Part shown: piece after piece, positions 8,282 to 16,939 of the stretch
Position numbering within the stretch: position 1 is the stretch's first letter
How the letters are laid out: each line of letters opens with the position of its first letter
Source: Stenotrophomonas sp. 364
Lineage (GTDB): Bacteria; Pseudomonadota; Gammaproteobacteria; Xanthomonadales; Xanthomonadaceae
Length of the DNA: 64,000 nt
Direction: 5' to 3'
NCBI RefSeq assembly: GCF_009832905.1
Contig: NZ_CP047135.1
Coordinates: 3,016,001-3,080,000 of the forward strand
Position numbers and translations under genes: made by a program
Notes under the pieces: model-generated
Database searches by the model: none
What the model was told of the DNA's origin: nothing
The model's input: only the letters and a program-made list of their open reading frames with translations

Positions 8282-9133
8282 TCAGAAGCGGCCTTCCTGG
8301 AAATCCACGAAGGCCTGCATCAGCTCCTGGCGGGTATTCATCACGAACGGCCCGTGGCGCATCACCGGCTCGCGCAGCGGTCGTCCCGCCACCAGGATCA
8401 GGCGCGCGCCCTCGGCGCCGGCCTGCAGTTGCAGCAGTTGGCCGCCGCCCAGCACCGCCAGTTCCTGGCGCGCCACCGGACGGGCATCCTCGCCCTGCCC
8501 CACCGTCAAGCCGCCTTCGAACACGTAGGCGAACGCGTTGTGCCCTTCCGGCAAGGTGTATTCCCAGCGCGCGTTCGCGGCCAGGGTGATGTCCAGGTAC
8601 ACCGGGTCGGTGGCCGGCTGCACGATCGGACCGCTCACCTCGCCCACCTGGCCGGCAATCACCTTCACCTGCACGCCGTCGCCGGGCGCGGTGACGGGAA
8701 TGCGCTCGGGCGCGAATTCCTGGTACTTCGGGTCGGTCATCTTGTCGCGCGCCGGCAGGTTCACCCACAGCTGGAAGCCGCGCATCTGGCCCGATTCCTG
8801 CTCCGGCATCTCCGAATGCACCAGTCCACGGCCGGCGGTCATCCACTGCACGCTGCCCGGGGTGAGCAGGCCTTCGTTGCCGTGGTTGTCCTTGTGCCGC
8901 ATGCGCCCGTCGAGCATGTAGGTGACGGTTTCGAAGCCGCGGTGCGGATGGCTGGGGAAGCCGGCGATGTAGTCCTCGGCACGGTCGGTGCCGAATTCAT
9001 CCAGCAGCAGGAACGGGTCCAGGTCGGGCAGCGAGGGGCCGCCGATCACCCGGGTCAGGCGCACGCCGGCGCCATCGGAGGTGGCCATGCCACGGATCGT
9101 GCGCTGTACGCGCACCGGGGTGGGGCTGCTCAT
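8282..9133 (-). CDS. Pirin family protein (second, divergent copy)
   Basis: This 283-residue bicupin is of the YhhW/pirin type. Its predicted metal ligands are His62 and His64 (SHPHRGFETVTYML), His106 and Glu108 (GLVHSEMP). The C-terminal cupin ends with RHGPFVMNTRQELMQAFVDFQEGRF, which is typical of pirin_C. The ATG at 9133 (MSSPTPVRVQRTI) has CTGGAG just upstream; the longer frame to 9280 is not needed. It differs substantially from the pirin at 5760-6623 and belongs to another branch of the family. It ends next to two REPs. Confidence 0.88.
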   Translation of the reverse strand: MSSPTPVRVQRTIRGMATSDGAGVRLTRVIGGPSLPDLDPFLLLDEFGTDRAEDYIAGFPSHPHRGFETVTYMLDGRMRHKDNHGNEGLLTPGSVQWMTAGRGLVHSEMPEQESGQMRGFQLWVNLPARDKMTDPKYQEFAPERIPVTAPGDGVQVKVIAGQVGEVSGPIVQPATDPVYLDITLAANARWEYTLPEGHNAFAYVFEGGLTVGQGEDARPVARQELAVLGGGQLLQLQAGAEGARLILVAGRPLREPVMRHGPFVMNTRQELMQAFVDFQEGRF

Positions 9134-9395
9134 CTCGACTCCAGCAAAAGGAAACCAGCCAACAAGATGGGCGCTTGGGTGGCAGCCGCCAATCGCCACG
9201 CCCGCAACCGATTGTTCCAACGGTGGCGTTCGCGTGCCTTGCAGGCGCGCGCGTGTGCCGGGCCGCTGTCCGCATCCCAACGCGCGCCACGTTGCGCCCT
9301 ACGACCAAAGTACTAGCGGCAAGCACCTGCGTTTGCATTGACCCCATCGGTGCCAAGGCAGACTCTTACGACGATCTCCAGGGAGACGCAATCTC

Positions 9396-11477
9396 ATGAA
9401 AGGTTTTTCCAAGCTGGGCTGGGCCGCGCTAGCGCTGCTCGGCGCGTTCTGTCTGGGCGTGGTCGCACTGCGCCGGGGCGAACACATCAACGCGTTGTGG
9501 ATCGTGGTCGCCGCGGTGTCGATCTACCTGATCGCCTACCGCTTCTACAGCCTGTTCATCGCCGACAAGGTGATGCAGCTCGACCCGACCCGGGCCACCC
9601 CGGCGGTGCTCAACAACGACGGCCTGGACTACGTGCCCACCAACAAGCACGTGCTGTTCGGCCACCACTTCGCCGCCATCGCCGGCGCGGGGCCGCTGGT
9701 GGGCCCGGTGCTGGCCGCGCAGATGGGCTACCTGCCCGGCCTGCTGTGGCTGGTGGTCGGCGTGGTCCTGGCCGGTGCGGTGCAGGACTTCATGGTGCTG
9801 TTCATCTCCAGCCGCCGCAACGGTCGCTCGCTGGGTGACCTGGTGCGCGAGGAGATGGGCCAGGTGCCCGGCACCATCGCGCTGTTCGGCGCGTTCCTGA
9901 TCATGATCATCATCCTGGCGGTGCTGGCGATGGTGGTGGTCAAGGCGCTGGCCGAAAGCCCGTGGGGCATGTTCACGGTGATCGCGACGATGCCCATCGC
10001 GATCCTGATGGGCGTGTACATGCGCTACATCCGCCCCGGCAAGATCGGGGAGATTTCGGTGGTCGGCCTGTTCCTGCTGCTGGCGGCCATCTGGTACGGC
10101 GGCAAGGTGGCCGCCGATCCCGTCTGGGGCCCGGCCTTCACCTTCACCGGCATCGAAATCACCTGGATGCTGATCGGCTACGGTTTCGTCGCCTCGGTGC
10201 TGCCGGTGTGGCTGCTGTTGGCACCGCGCGACTACCTGTCCACGTTCCTCAAGATCGGCACCATCGTGGCGCTGGCGATCGGCATCCTGATCGTCATGCC
10301 GGAACTGAAGATGCCGGCGCTGACCCAGTTCGCGGCCAGCGGTGACGGCCCGGTCTGGAAGGGCGGCATGTTCCCGTTCCTGTTCATCACCATTGCCTGC
10401 GGCGCGGTGTCCGGTTTCCATGCGCTGATCGCCTCGGGCACCACGCCCAAGCTGTTGGCCAATGAGCGCCACATGCGCTACATCGGCTACGGCGGCATGC
10501 TGATGGAATCGTTCGTGGCGGTGATGGCCCTGGTGGCGGCGTCGATCATCGACCCGGGCGTGTACTTCGCGATGAACAGCCCGGCGGCGGTGATCGGTGC
10601 CGATGCCGCCTCGGCCGCGCACTTCATCAGTACCACCTGGGGCTTTGCGATTACCCCCGAACAGCTGGAAGCCACCGCGCTGGCCATCGGCGAGCCGACC
10701 ATCCTGCACCGTGCCGGTGGCGCGCCCACGCTGGCGGTGGGCATCGCGCAGATCCTGCACCAGGCCATTCCCAGTGGCAGCAACGCGATGATGGCGTTCT
10801 GGTACCACTTCGCGATCCTGTTCGAAGCGCTGTTCATCCTGACTGCGGTGGATGCCGGTACCCGTGCCGGTCGCTTCATGCTGCAGGACCTGTTGGGCAA
10901 CTTCATCCCGGCACTGAAGAAGACCGAATCGTGGACGGCCAACATCATCGCCACGGCCGGTTGCGTGGCGCTGTGGGGCTACCTGCTGTACACCGGCGTG
11001 AAGGATCCCTTCGGCGGCATCCAGACCCTGTGGCCGCTGTTCGGCATCTCCAACCAGATGCTGGCCGGCATTGCGCTGATGCTGGGCACGGTGGTGCTGT
11101 TCAAGATGAAGCGCGAGCGCTTTGCCTGGGTGACCGGCGTGCCGGCGGTGTGGCTGCTGATCTGCACCACGTATGCGGGCCTGATCAAGATCTTCGACAA
11201 GAACCCGGCCCAGGGCTTCCTGGCGCAGGCGCACAAGTTCCAGGACGCGATCGCCACCGGCACCATCACCGCGCCGGCCAAGAGTCTGGACCAGATGCAC
11301 CAGATCGTGGTCAACGCCTACGTCAACACCAGCCTGACCGTGTTGTTCCTGTTCGTGGTGTTCTCGATCCTGTTCTATGCGATCAAGACCATCGTGCAGG
11401 CGCGCCGCAATCCGCAGCGCACGGACAAGGAAACCCCGTACGTGGCGCTGCAGCCGCACCAGATGGCGGACCTGTGA
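9396..11477 (+). CDS. cstA: Carbon starvation protein CstA (peptide/pyruvate transporter)
   Basis: This 693-residue multi-spanning inner-membrane transporter is of standard CstA length. Family signatures are visible: [28 protein letters not shown] near residues 88-115, [20 protein letters not shown], and [14 protein letters not shown] near residue 340. More than fifteen hydrophobic segments follow one another. CstA-type proteins are linked to uptake of peptides or pyruvate under carbon limitation. The start has GGGAGA upstream. The next gene overlaps it by one base (TGATG) and encodes the small YbdD-like partner, the usual arrangement. Confidence 0.94.
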   Translation: MKGFSKLGWAALALLGAFCLGVVALRRGEHINALWIVVAAVSIYLIAYRFYSLFIADKVMQLDPTRATPAVLNNDGLDYVPTNKHVLFGHHFAAIAGAGPLVGPVLAAQMGYLPGLLWLVVGVVLAGAVQDFMVLFISSRRNGRSLGDLVREEMGQVPGTIALFGAFLIMIIILAVLAMVVVKALAESPWGMFTVIATMPIAILMGVYMRYIRPGKIGEISVVGLFLLLAAIWYGGKVAADPVWGPAFTFTGIEITWMLIGYGFVASVLPVWLLLAPRDYLSTFLKIGTIVALAIGILIVMPELKMPALTQFAASGDGPVWKGGMFPFLFITIACGAVSGFHALIASGTTPKLLANERHMRYIGYGGMLMESFVAVMALVAASIIDPGVYFAMNSPAAVIGADAASAAHFISTTWGFAITPEQLEATALAIGEPTILHRAGGAPTLAVGIAQILHQAIPSGSNAMMAFWYHFAILFEALFILTAVDAGTRAGRFMLQDLLGNFIPALKKTESWTANIIATAGCVALWGYLLYTGVKDPFGGIQTLWPLFGISNQMLAGIALMLGTVVLFKMKRERFAWVTGVPAVWLLICTTYAGLIKIFDKNPAQGFLAQAHKFQDAIATGTITAPAKSLDQMHQIVVNAYVNTSLTVLFLFVVFSILFYAIKTIVQARRNPQRTDKETPYVALQPHQMADL

Positions 11478-11701
11478 TGAGTACGGAACTGGTTCCGGTT
11501 GGGCAGTACCAGGCGCACCGCCGGTTGTGGCGGCGCCTGGTGCAGACCGCACGCCTGTGCTGCGGCATTCCCGACTACGACAACTACGTACGCCACGTGC
11601 TCGACAACCATCCCGACCGCGTGCCGATGGACTACAAGACCTTCTTCCGCGAGCGCCAGGAGGCGCGCTACGGCGGCAGGAACGGGGGCCGCTGCTGCTG
11701 A
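11477..11701 (+). CDS. YbdD/YjiX family small protein (CstA partner)
   Basis: This is a 74-residue protein of the YbdD/YjiX (DUF466) family. The conserved pattern is complete: [19 protein letters not shown], then [12 protein letters not shown] and the terminal GGRCC. Family members are nearly always encoded directly after cstA or btsT transporters, as here, and the TGATG overlap indicates translational coupling. Their role is thought to be support or modulation of the transporter. A strong hairpin terminator follows 26 bases later. Confidence 0.9.
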   Translation: MSTELVPVGQYQAHRRLWRRLVQTARLCCGIPDYDNYVRHVLDNHPDRVPMDYKTFFRERQEARYGGRNGGRCC

Positions 11702-11726
11702 GCGGCGACATCGGTGGAGTACCGGA

Positions 11727-11756
11727 ACGGCGGCGCGAAAGCGCCGCCGTTTTTTC
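11727..11756 (+). terminator. Rho-independent terminator of cstA-ybdD
   Basis: A perfect 10-bp GC-rich stem (11727-11736 and 11741-11750) with a GAAA loop is followed directly by a run of six T. Confidence 0.92.
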
Positions 11757-11858
11757 ATGGCGGAAGCCGGTTGTCGGCGGGTTACCGTGAAGCTCACCTG
11801 GTTCGGCTGGTTCCCGTCAACCGCACCTGGTTCGGCCGGCGTCCGTGAACCGCACCCG

Positions 11859-12104
11859 GTAGTGCCGGCCGCTGGCCGGCTCCTCATGAACCCACGGTTT
11901 CGCCTGGAGCCGGCCAGCGGCCGGCACTACCTTTGCGTCGATGTTGCGAGAAGCCGGCCAGCGGCCGGCACTACCTTTGCGTCGATGTTGCGAGGAACCG
12001 GCCAGCGGCCGGCGCTACCTTTGCGTCGATGTTGCGAGGAGCCGGCCAGCGGCCGGCACTACCGGGTGCGTGGGGATTGCGAGCCGGTCAGCGACCGGAA
12101 TTAC
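11859..12104. repeat. SMAG REP cluster: one plus-oriented copy and a 44-bp-period array of five minus copies
   Basis: A plus element (11859-11880) faces a minus element (11909-11930). Three further minus elements start exactly every 44 bases (11953, 11997, 12041). The 22-base spacers are almost identical, each beginning CTTTGCGTCG. A degenerate sixth copy is at 12083-12104. The unit therefore behaves as a 22+22 base tandem repeat. The spacers are not unique, so this is not CRISPR. Confidence 0.9.
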
Positions 12105-12112
12105 CCGACGCG

Positions 12113-13249
12113 TTATTCGGTCAGGGTTACCGGAGTCAGCGTGACCTTGGCGTTGTTGGCCGCGCCCATGCGGTCGGTGTAGGCCTGCCCGCGCTGCAGC
12201 TGGTAGAAGCTGTCCAGGTAGTCGGTGTCGTTGGCGAACCAGGTGGTGGGCATCGCCTTGAGAATGGCGCCGGCGATGTCGGCGATCACCGCGTACTCCG
12301 GTGCGAACGCACCCAGTGCCGCCTTGACGCCATCGGTCAATGCCACCAGCAGGTCCTGGTAGTTGGTGTCGCCGTCATCTTCGAACAGCTGTACGTTGGT
12401 CGCGTCGAAGCGGTAGTTGCCCCAGATCACCAGCGGTTGACCAGGCGTGTAGTCGGTGTTGTCGTGGTCAAGGTACGGCAGGGTCAGCGTGGCCATCTCG
12501 GGTTCGGCCGCGCCGATCTGCAGGCCCGACACCACCGCGAACACTTCCGCACCGCCCAACGCCCACGGCTCCTGGTCGTCGGCCAGGCGGATGCGGTCCA
12601 GGCGGGTCAGGTCGAGCGAGGCGCTGCCGTTGGCGGCCAGCCGGATGCGCTCCGGCGATTGCAGGCCACGCGCCTGAAGCCCCGCGTTGACCAGTGCCAT
12701 GCCCTCTTCCACCGCCGTGCGCGTATCCACGTCGACGATCAACACCGGGAAGGCCGGCGCGGTGCGCGCGTCCAGCGTGTGGCGACGCCCCTGCAGGTCG
12801 TAGGCCGTCAGCGTGGTCCAGTGGCGGTCATCGCCGCGGGGCAACACCGCCACCCACAGCTGCGCGGCGGGCACATCGGTCAGCCGGGCACCGGCGGGCA
12901 CGTAGGCGCGAAGCTGCAGCAGCTCCGCGCCGGCAGCGGGCAGCCCTTTGCGCTGACGCAGCTGGCGATCCTGCGCGGCCAGCGTGCGTGTGGCCTGGGT
13001 GCGCGCCTGCGGGTCGAAGCGGGCCATCACCCGGGCCAGCGGCACACCATCGGGACGCGCGGCGAGTGCGCCGGTCACCGCCGTGGCGAAGCCCGGCTGG
13101 GCGATCAGCGCGGCCACGTCACGGGCGCTGGCATCGGTAATGGCCTGCACATCGGCGCGCTCGATGCGCGCGGTCTGGGCAACGGCGGTGGCGCTGGCCA
13201 ACAACAGCAGCGCGGTGACACAGCATCGGAACAATCCCTGCGGTTTCAT
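12113..13249 (-). CDS. Secreted protein resembling the DUF3103 family
   Basis: This 378-residue protein has a Sec signal peptide (about residues 1-25, ending AVAQ). The second half contains GGAEVFAVVSGLQ, then LPYLDHDNTDYTPGQPLVIWGNYR and LFEDDGDTNYQDLL. I associate this pattern with the uncharacterised DUF3103 proteins, but from memory of the family only. No catalytic motif is evident; the many acidic residues in the C-terminal half could bind metal. The ATG at 13249 begins the signal peptide; the frame continues upstream to 13474 without purpose. The gene is bracketed on both sides by REP clusters. Confidence 0.6.
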   Translation of the reverse strand: MKPQGLFRCCVTALLLLASATAVAQTARIERADVQAITDASARDVAALIAQPGFATAVTGALAARPDGVPLARVMARFDPQARTQATRTLAAQDRQLRQRKGLPAAGAELLQLRAYVPAGARLTDVPAAQLWVAVLPRGDDRHWTTLTAYDLQGRRHTLDARTAPAFPVLIVDVDTRTAVEEGMALVNAGLQARGLQSPERIRLAANGSASLDLTRLDRIRLADDQEPWALGGAEVFAVVSGLQIGAAEPEMATLTLPYLDHDNTDYTPGQPLVIWGNYRFDATNVQLFEDDGDTNYQDLLVALTDGVKAALGAFAPEYAVIADIAGAILKAMPTTWFANDTDYLDSFYQLQRGQAYTDRMGAANNAKVTLTPVTLTE

Positions 13250-13393
13250 GCAACGTCCTGACTGGACGCCGATTGCCATCGGCGGAGATTCCCACCCGTG
13301 ATGCCCCCTGCCACGGGGTGGCGCATGAGGCCGCACGTTACGGGGCAATCGCCGCTGCGTCTGATACCCGCTCCACACTCTGGACGTCGAAGG

Positions 13394-13509
13394 GTAGTGC
13401 CGGCCGCTGGCCGGCGCCAGGCATTCCAAATTCCCCGGTAGTGCCGGCCGCTGGCCGGCACCAGGTGACACCATGGATTCATGAGGAGCCGGCCAGCGGC
13501 CGGCACTAC
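13394..13509. repeat. Three SMAG REP elements: two plus, one minus
   Basis: The copies lie at 13394-13415 (+), 13438-13459 (+, again 44 bases later) and 13488-13509 (-). The segment between the last two (CATGGATTCATGAGG) is the inverted counterpart of the segment between the facing pair at 11880-11909. The facing pair is thus a conserved dimer. Confidence 0.88.
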
Positions 13510-13513
13510 CGGG

Positions 13514-14764
13514 TCAGGCCCCGGCCATCCATTTCAGGATCAGGCCGGTGACGTAGGCCAGGCCGGTGCCGGTGGCGTAGCCCACCGTGCCCAGCAGCAC
13601 GCCCACCGGGGCCAGCGAGGGATGAAACGCGGCAGCCACCACCGGTGCCGACGCGGCGGCGCCGATATTGCCCTGCGAGCCGATCGCAAAGAAGAACAGC
13701 GGCGCGCGCAGCAGCTTGGCCGCAATCCACAGCACCAGGATGTGGGTGAGCATCCAGATCGCGCCCAGCGCGAACAGCCACGGGCGGTCCAGCAGCGACA
13801 ACAGGTCCATCTGCATGCCGATGCAGGCGATCAGGAAGTACAGGAACAGCGTGCCCAGCCGCGATGCACCGGCCGATTCCAGCCGCCGCGCGCGGGTGAA
13901 GCTCAGGCCCAGGCCCAGGGCGGTGGACAAAAGCACCACCCACACGAACGCGCTGTCCAGGCTGAACTGGCTGGCCCAGCTGACGTTGGCCTTGAACCAC
14001 CCGCTCAACGGTGCGGCGATGGCATGTGCCAGGCCCACTCCGCCCAGCGCCACACCCACGATCACCATCAGGTCGGTGAGGCTGGGAATGCGGGCGTTCT
14101 GCGCCTCATAGGCGGAAATGCGCGCCTTCATTTCATCGATGGCCCGGGTGTCGGCACCGTTGTGCGTGTCGATCTGCTGGGCGCGGTTGGCCAGGAACAG
14201 CAGCACCGCCATCCACAGGCTGGCACAGGCCACGTCGACCACGGCGAACTGGCCAAAGGTGGTGGCATCGGTGCCGAACACTTCGCGCATCGCCACCATG
14301 TTGGCGCCGCCGCCGATCCAGCTGCCGGCCAGTGCGGCCATGCCCTTCCAGGTATCGCCCGCGACGGTTGCCGGGTGGATCCAGGACATGGCCTGGAACG
14401 ACACGATCGCGCCCAGGATGATGCCCAGCGTGCCGGCGCAGAACATCACCAGCAGCTTCGGGCCCAGCTTGAGAATGCCCTTGAGGTCGATCGACAGGGT
14501 CAGCAGCACCAGCGCGGCCGGCAGCAGCACGTCACGCGCCACCGGGTTGTAGAGCGAGGTGTTGTGGCCGTCGATGAGGCCGACGGTGTTGTAGATGGCC
14601 GGGATGAAGTAGCACAGCAGCAACGCCGGCACCCAGGCGAAGATCTTTTTCAGCTGCGGGGTCGGGCCACTGGCTGCCCAGAAAATCACGGCGAGCGTGG
14701 CGGCAATCAGGCCAAGCCCGACGATATCGTTGGTGATCAGCGCAGTACTGGTTTCGGTCGGCAT
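13514..14764 (-). CDS. DUF819 family integral membrane protein
   Basis: This 416-residue polytopic inner-membrane protein is of the DUF819 (YjcL-like) family, whose substrate is not established. About ten hydrophobic helices are visible. The conserved GSWIGGGANMVAMREVFG segment near residue 165 is a family signature and probably part of the transport site. A hydrophilic loop (NRAQQIDTHNGADTRAIDEMKARI) separates the two halves. The ATG at 14764 (MPTETSTALITNDI) has GAGG 8 bases upstream; the longer frame to 14842 crosses the upstream terminator. The gene lies downstream of the kinase gene, but the terminator between them indicates a separate unit. Confidence 0.82.
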   Translation of the reverse strand: MPTETSTALITNDIVGLGLIAATLAVIFWAASGPTPQLKKIFAWVPALLLCYFIPAIYNTVGLIDGHNTSLYNPVARDVLLPAALVLLTLSIDLKGILKLGPKLLVMFCAGTLGIILGAIVSFQAMSWIHPATVAGDTWKGMAALAGSWIGGGANMVAMREVFGTDATTFGQFAVVDVACASLWMAVLLFLANRAQQIDTHNGADTRAIDEMKARISAYEAQNARIPSLTDLMVIVGVALGGVGLAHAIAAPLSGWFKANVSWASQFSLDSAFVWVVLLSTALGLGLSFTRARRLESAGASRLGTLFLYFLIACIGMQMDLLSLLDRPWLFALGAIWMLTHILVLWIAAKLLRAPLFFFAIGSQGNIGAAASAPVVAAAFHPSLAPVGVLLGTVGYATGTGLAYVTGLILKWMAGA

Positions 14765-14786
14765 CTTGCCATCCTCTGTCGATCGA

Positions 14787-14816
14787 AGAAAAAAAAGCGC
14801 CACATAAAGCGGCGCC
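14787..14816 (-). terminator. Probable terminator of the two-component operon
   Basis: On the minus strand a short GC stem (GCGCC/GGCGC, 14811-14815 with 14797-14801) is followed by a run of eight T. It sits about 65 bases after the histidine kinase stop. Confidence 0.65.
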
Positions 14817-14879
14817 CTTCCAGAGGTTAACATCATCTTCACGCTGCGCCACCCTGCAGTGCAGCGTTCGCCAGATCGA

Positions 14880-16196
14880 TTACGTCAGCGCCTCGCCTGC
14901 TGCCTGCGGCAGCGACGCCCCCAGATCCAGAATCACCCGGGTGCCGCGTGGCGCACAGGGCTCCAGCTGCAGCGCCCAACCCAGGTGGTCGCAGAGTTTG
15001 GCGATCAGCTCCAGCCCGATCCCACTCTGCTCGTTGCGATCGCCACGCGCCAGGCGTGCATGCACCGCGGCGATTTCCTCGGGGCTCATGCCATGGCCGG
15101 GATCCTGCAGCGTCACCACAGCCCGGTCGGACACGTGCACATGGATGGTGCCGCGCCCGCTGTTTTCGATGGCGTTGCGCAGCAGGTTGCCGATGGCCGC
15201 CTGCACCACCGCCGGTGGCGCGATGATGTCGATGCGGGCCAGGCCATCCACGGCGATGCGCAGGTCCTTGTCGCCCATCAGGTGGCGGTGGTCTTCGATG
15301 ATGGCCGGTACCAGCTGGTCCAATGCAATGCGCTCGCCGAGCGCGACCAGCCGCGCCGGTTCGCGGGCCAGCACCAGCAGCAGCTGGATCAACTGTTCCA
15401 CGCCCTGTGCGGTGCGATGCACGCGCTGCATCTGCTGGCGCGCGCGTTCGGGCAGGCCCGGTTGCTCCAGCGCCAGTTCGGCCGCACCAGTGATCACCGC
15501 GATCGGCGTGCGCAGCTCGTGGCTGGCGGTGCTGACAAACACGCGCTCGCGCTCGACGAACTGTTCATTGCGGGCCAGGTAGTCGTTGACCGCGTCGGCA
15601 ATGACGTACAGCTCCGAACTGCCGCGCGGGTCCACCTGCACGCGCTGTCCCGGCACGCCGGGCTTGAGCCCGTCGATGCGCTGGGCGAGCGACCGCAGCG
15701 GGCGTACCAACCGGCCCACGCCGAAGGAGGCCATCAGCACGGTCACGATGATCATCACCACGCCTGCCAGCATCACCCAGCGCGTCGCGAACTCTTCCAG
15801 CTCGTGGAAGTCGTTGATGTCCAGCACCAGCGCCAGCCGCCCCAGCGTGGCGGTATCACGGACCATCACCGCGCTGGACCGACCATTGATCACCACCCCG
15901 TCGTGCAGGCCCGGGTGCAGCGTGCGCAGTATCGGGGGCACGCGCTCGCTGCCATCCACGGTGAACAGTCGCAGTGTGTCCGAGTCCTGCCAGCGGTAGT
16001 GCGGCTCGTGTTCGATGTGGTTGACGATGCTGTCCAGCTCGGAATTGAGCAGCGCGCGCCAGGCCGAATGCTCGGCATGTTCGTGCACGTAGTTGCCCAC
16101 GCTGAACACCGCCAGCGAGATCAGACCCAGGTAGCCCAGCAGCCACCACACCAGGCGCCGATGCAGCGGAGCGGGTTTACGAGGTTTCATCGGCAC
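14880..16196 (-). CDS. Sensor histidine kinase (PmrB/PhoQ-like role inferred from context)
   Basis: This 438-residue inner-membrane histidine kinase has a transmembrane helix at about 15-35 and a roughly 100-residue periplasmic sensor domain. That domain is rich in His, Glu and Asp (HEHAEH, HIEHEPHYRWQDSD). A second helix lies at 140-160, then HAMP, the phosphoacceptor His226 in STASHELRTP, and an ATPase domain with the N box (NLLRNAIENS) and G box (DPGHGM). It starts inside the regulator gene (20-base overlap), so the pair is co-translated. The divergent neighbours encode lipid A modification enzymes, so it probably senses cations, cationic peptides or pH. The ligand is not known. Confidence 0.9.
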   Translation of the reverse strand: MPMKPRKPAPLHRRLVWWLLGYLGLISLAVFSVGNYVHEHAEHSAWRALLNSELDSIVNHIEHEPHYRWQDSDTLRLFTVDGSERVPPILRTLHPGLHDGVVINGRSSAVMVRDTATLGRLALVLDINDFHELEEFATRWVMLAGVVMIIVTVLMASFGVGRLVRPLRSLAQRIDGLKPGVPGQRVQVDPRGSSELYVIADAVNDYLARNEQFVERERVFVSTASHELRTPIAVITGAAELALEQPGLPERARQQMQRVHRTAQGVEQLIQLLLVLAREPARLVALGERIALDQLVPAIIEDHRHLMGDKDLRIAVDGLARIDIIAPPAVVQAAIGNLLRNAIENSGRGTIHVHVSDRAVVTLQDPGHGMSPEEIAAVHARLARGDRNEQSGIGLELIAKLCDHLGWALQLEPCAPRGTRVILDLGASLPQAAGEALT

Positions 16197-16878
16197 TGTC
16201 CGCGGCGCTCACACCCAGCCGGTATCCCACCCGCGGCAGGGTGTGGATCAGCTTCTGCTGGAACGGGCCGTCCACGCTGCGGCGCAGTTCGTACACGTGC
16301 GACCGCAACAGGTCGCCGTCCGGTGGTTCATCGCCCCACAGCGCGAATTCCAGCTGCTGGCGGGTTACCGCGCCGGGGCTGGCGCGCATCAGCACTTCCA
16401 GCAGCTTGCGGCAGGCCGGGTACAAGTGCAGCGCCTTGCCATCGCGATGCGCCTCCAGCGTGGCCAGGTCCAGCTTGAGATCAGCCACCTCCAGCAGTTT
16501 GCGCGGGTTGCGCCCGTGCGCACGCACCATCAGCGCCTCCAGCCGTACTTCCAGCTCGGGCAGCGCGAAGGGCTTGGTCAGATAGTCGTCGGCACCGGCG
16601 CGGAAACCGGCGATCTTGTCGGGCAGCTCGTCACGCGCGGTAAGCATGATCACCGGCACCTCCGAGCCGTGGTCGGCGCGCAGCCGGCGCAGCACCTCCG
16701 GGCCTTCCATGCGCGGCAGCATCCAGTCCAGGATCAAGGCGTCGTAGGCATGGCTGGCGGCCAGGTGCAGGCCGGTGACGCCGTCGGGGGCCACGTCCAG
16801 AACGTGACCGCGCGACTCGAAATAGTCGAACAGGTTGGCGACCAGCTGGCGGTTGTCTTCAATGACCAGGAGCCGCAT
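16177..16878 (-). CDS. OmpR-family response regulator
   Basis: This 233-residue DNA-binding response regulator has a receiver domain (1-115) with the acidic pocket (IEDN), phosphoacceptor Asp51 (LILDWMLP), Thr80 and Lys102 (TKPF). The C-terminal winged helix (about 130-225) contains GAVTRQQLEFALWGDEPPDGDLLRSHVYELRRSVD and the ending LPRVGYRLG. It overlaps the kinase gene, its cognate partner. Its start is only 61-112 bases from the start of the divergent glycosyltransferase gene. It therefore probably controls both its own operon and the lipid A module. Confidence 0.92.
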   Translation of the reverse strand: MRLLVIEDNRQLVANLFDYFESRGHVLDVAPDGVTGLHLAASHAYDALILDWMLPRMEGPEVLRRLRADHGSEVPVIMLTARDELPDKIAGFRAGADDYLTKPFALPELEVRLEALMVRAHGRNPRKLLEVADLKLDLATLEAHRDGKALHLYPACRKLLEVLMRASPGAVTRQQLEFALWGDEPPDGDLLRSHVYELRRSVDGPFQQKLIHTLPRVGYRLGVSAADSADETS

Positions 16879-16939
16879 GGCAGACTCTCGTGAACGGATC
16901 GGCGCATGGTAGCCGCATCCATGTCGGAATCCGGTCGCA

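Noticed and set aside
9338..9367. A sigma-70 promoter (TTGACC plus -10) before cstA
   Set aside because: The -35 is fair, but the hexamers at 17-18 base spacing (GACTCT, ACTCTT) are too far from TATAAT to claim.
11909..12104. Regularly spaced repeats resembling a CRISPR array
   Set aside because: The spacers are nearly identical to one another, the repeat is a GTAG REP palindrome and no cas genes are present.
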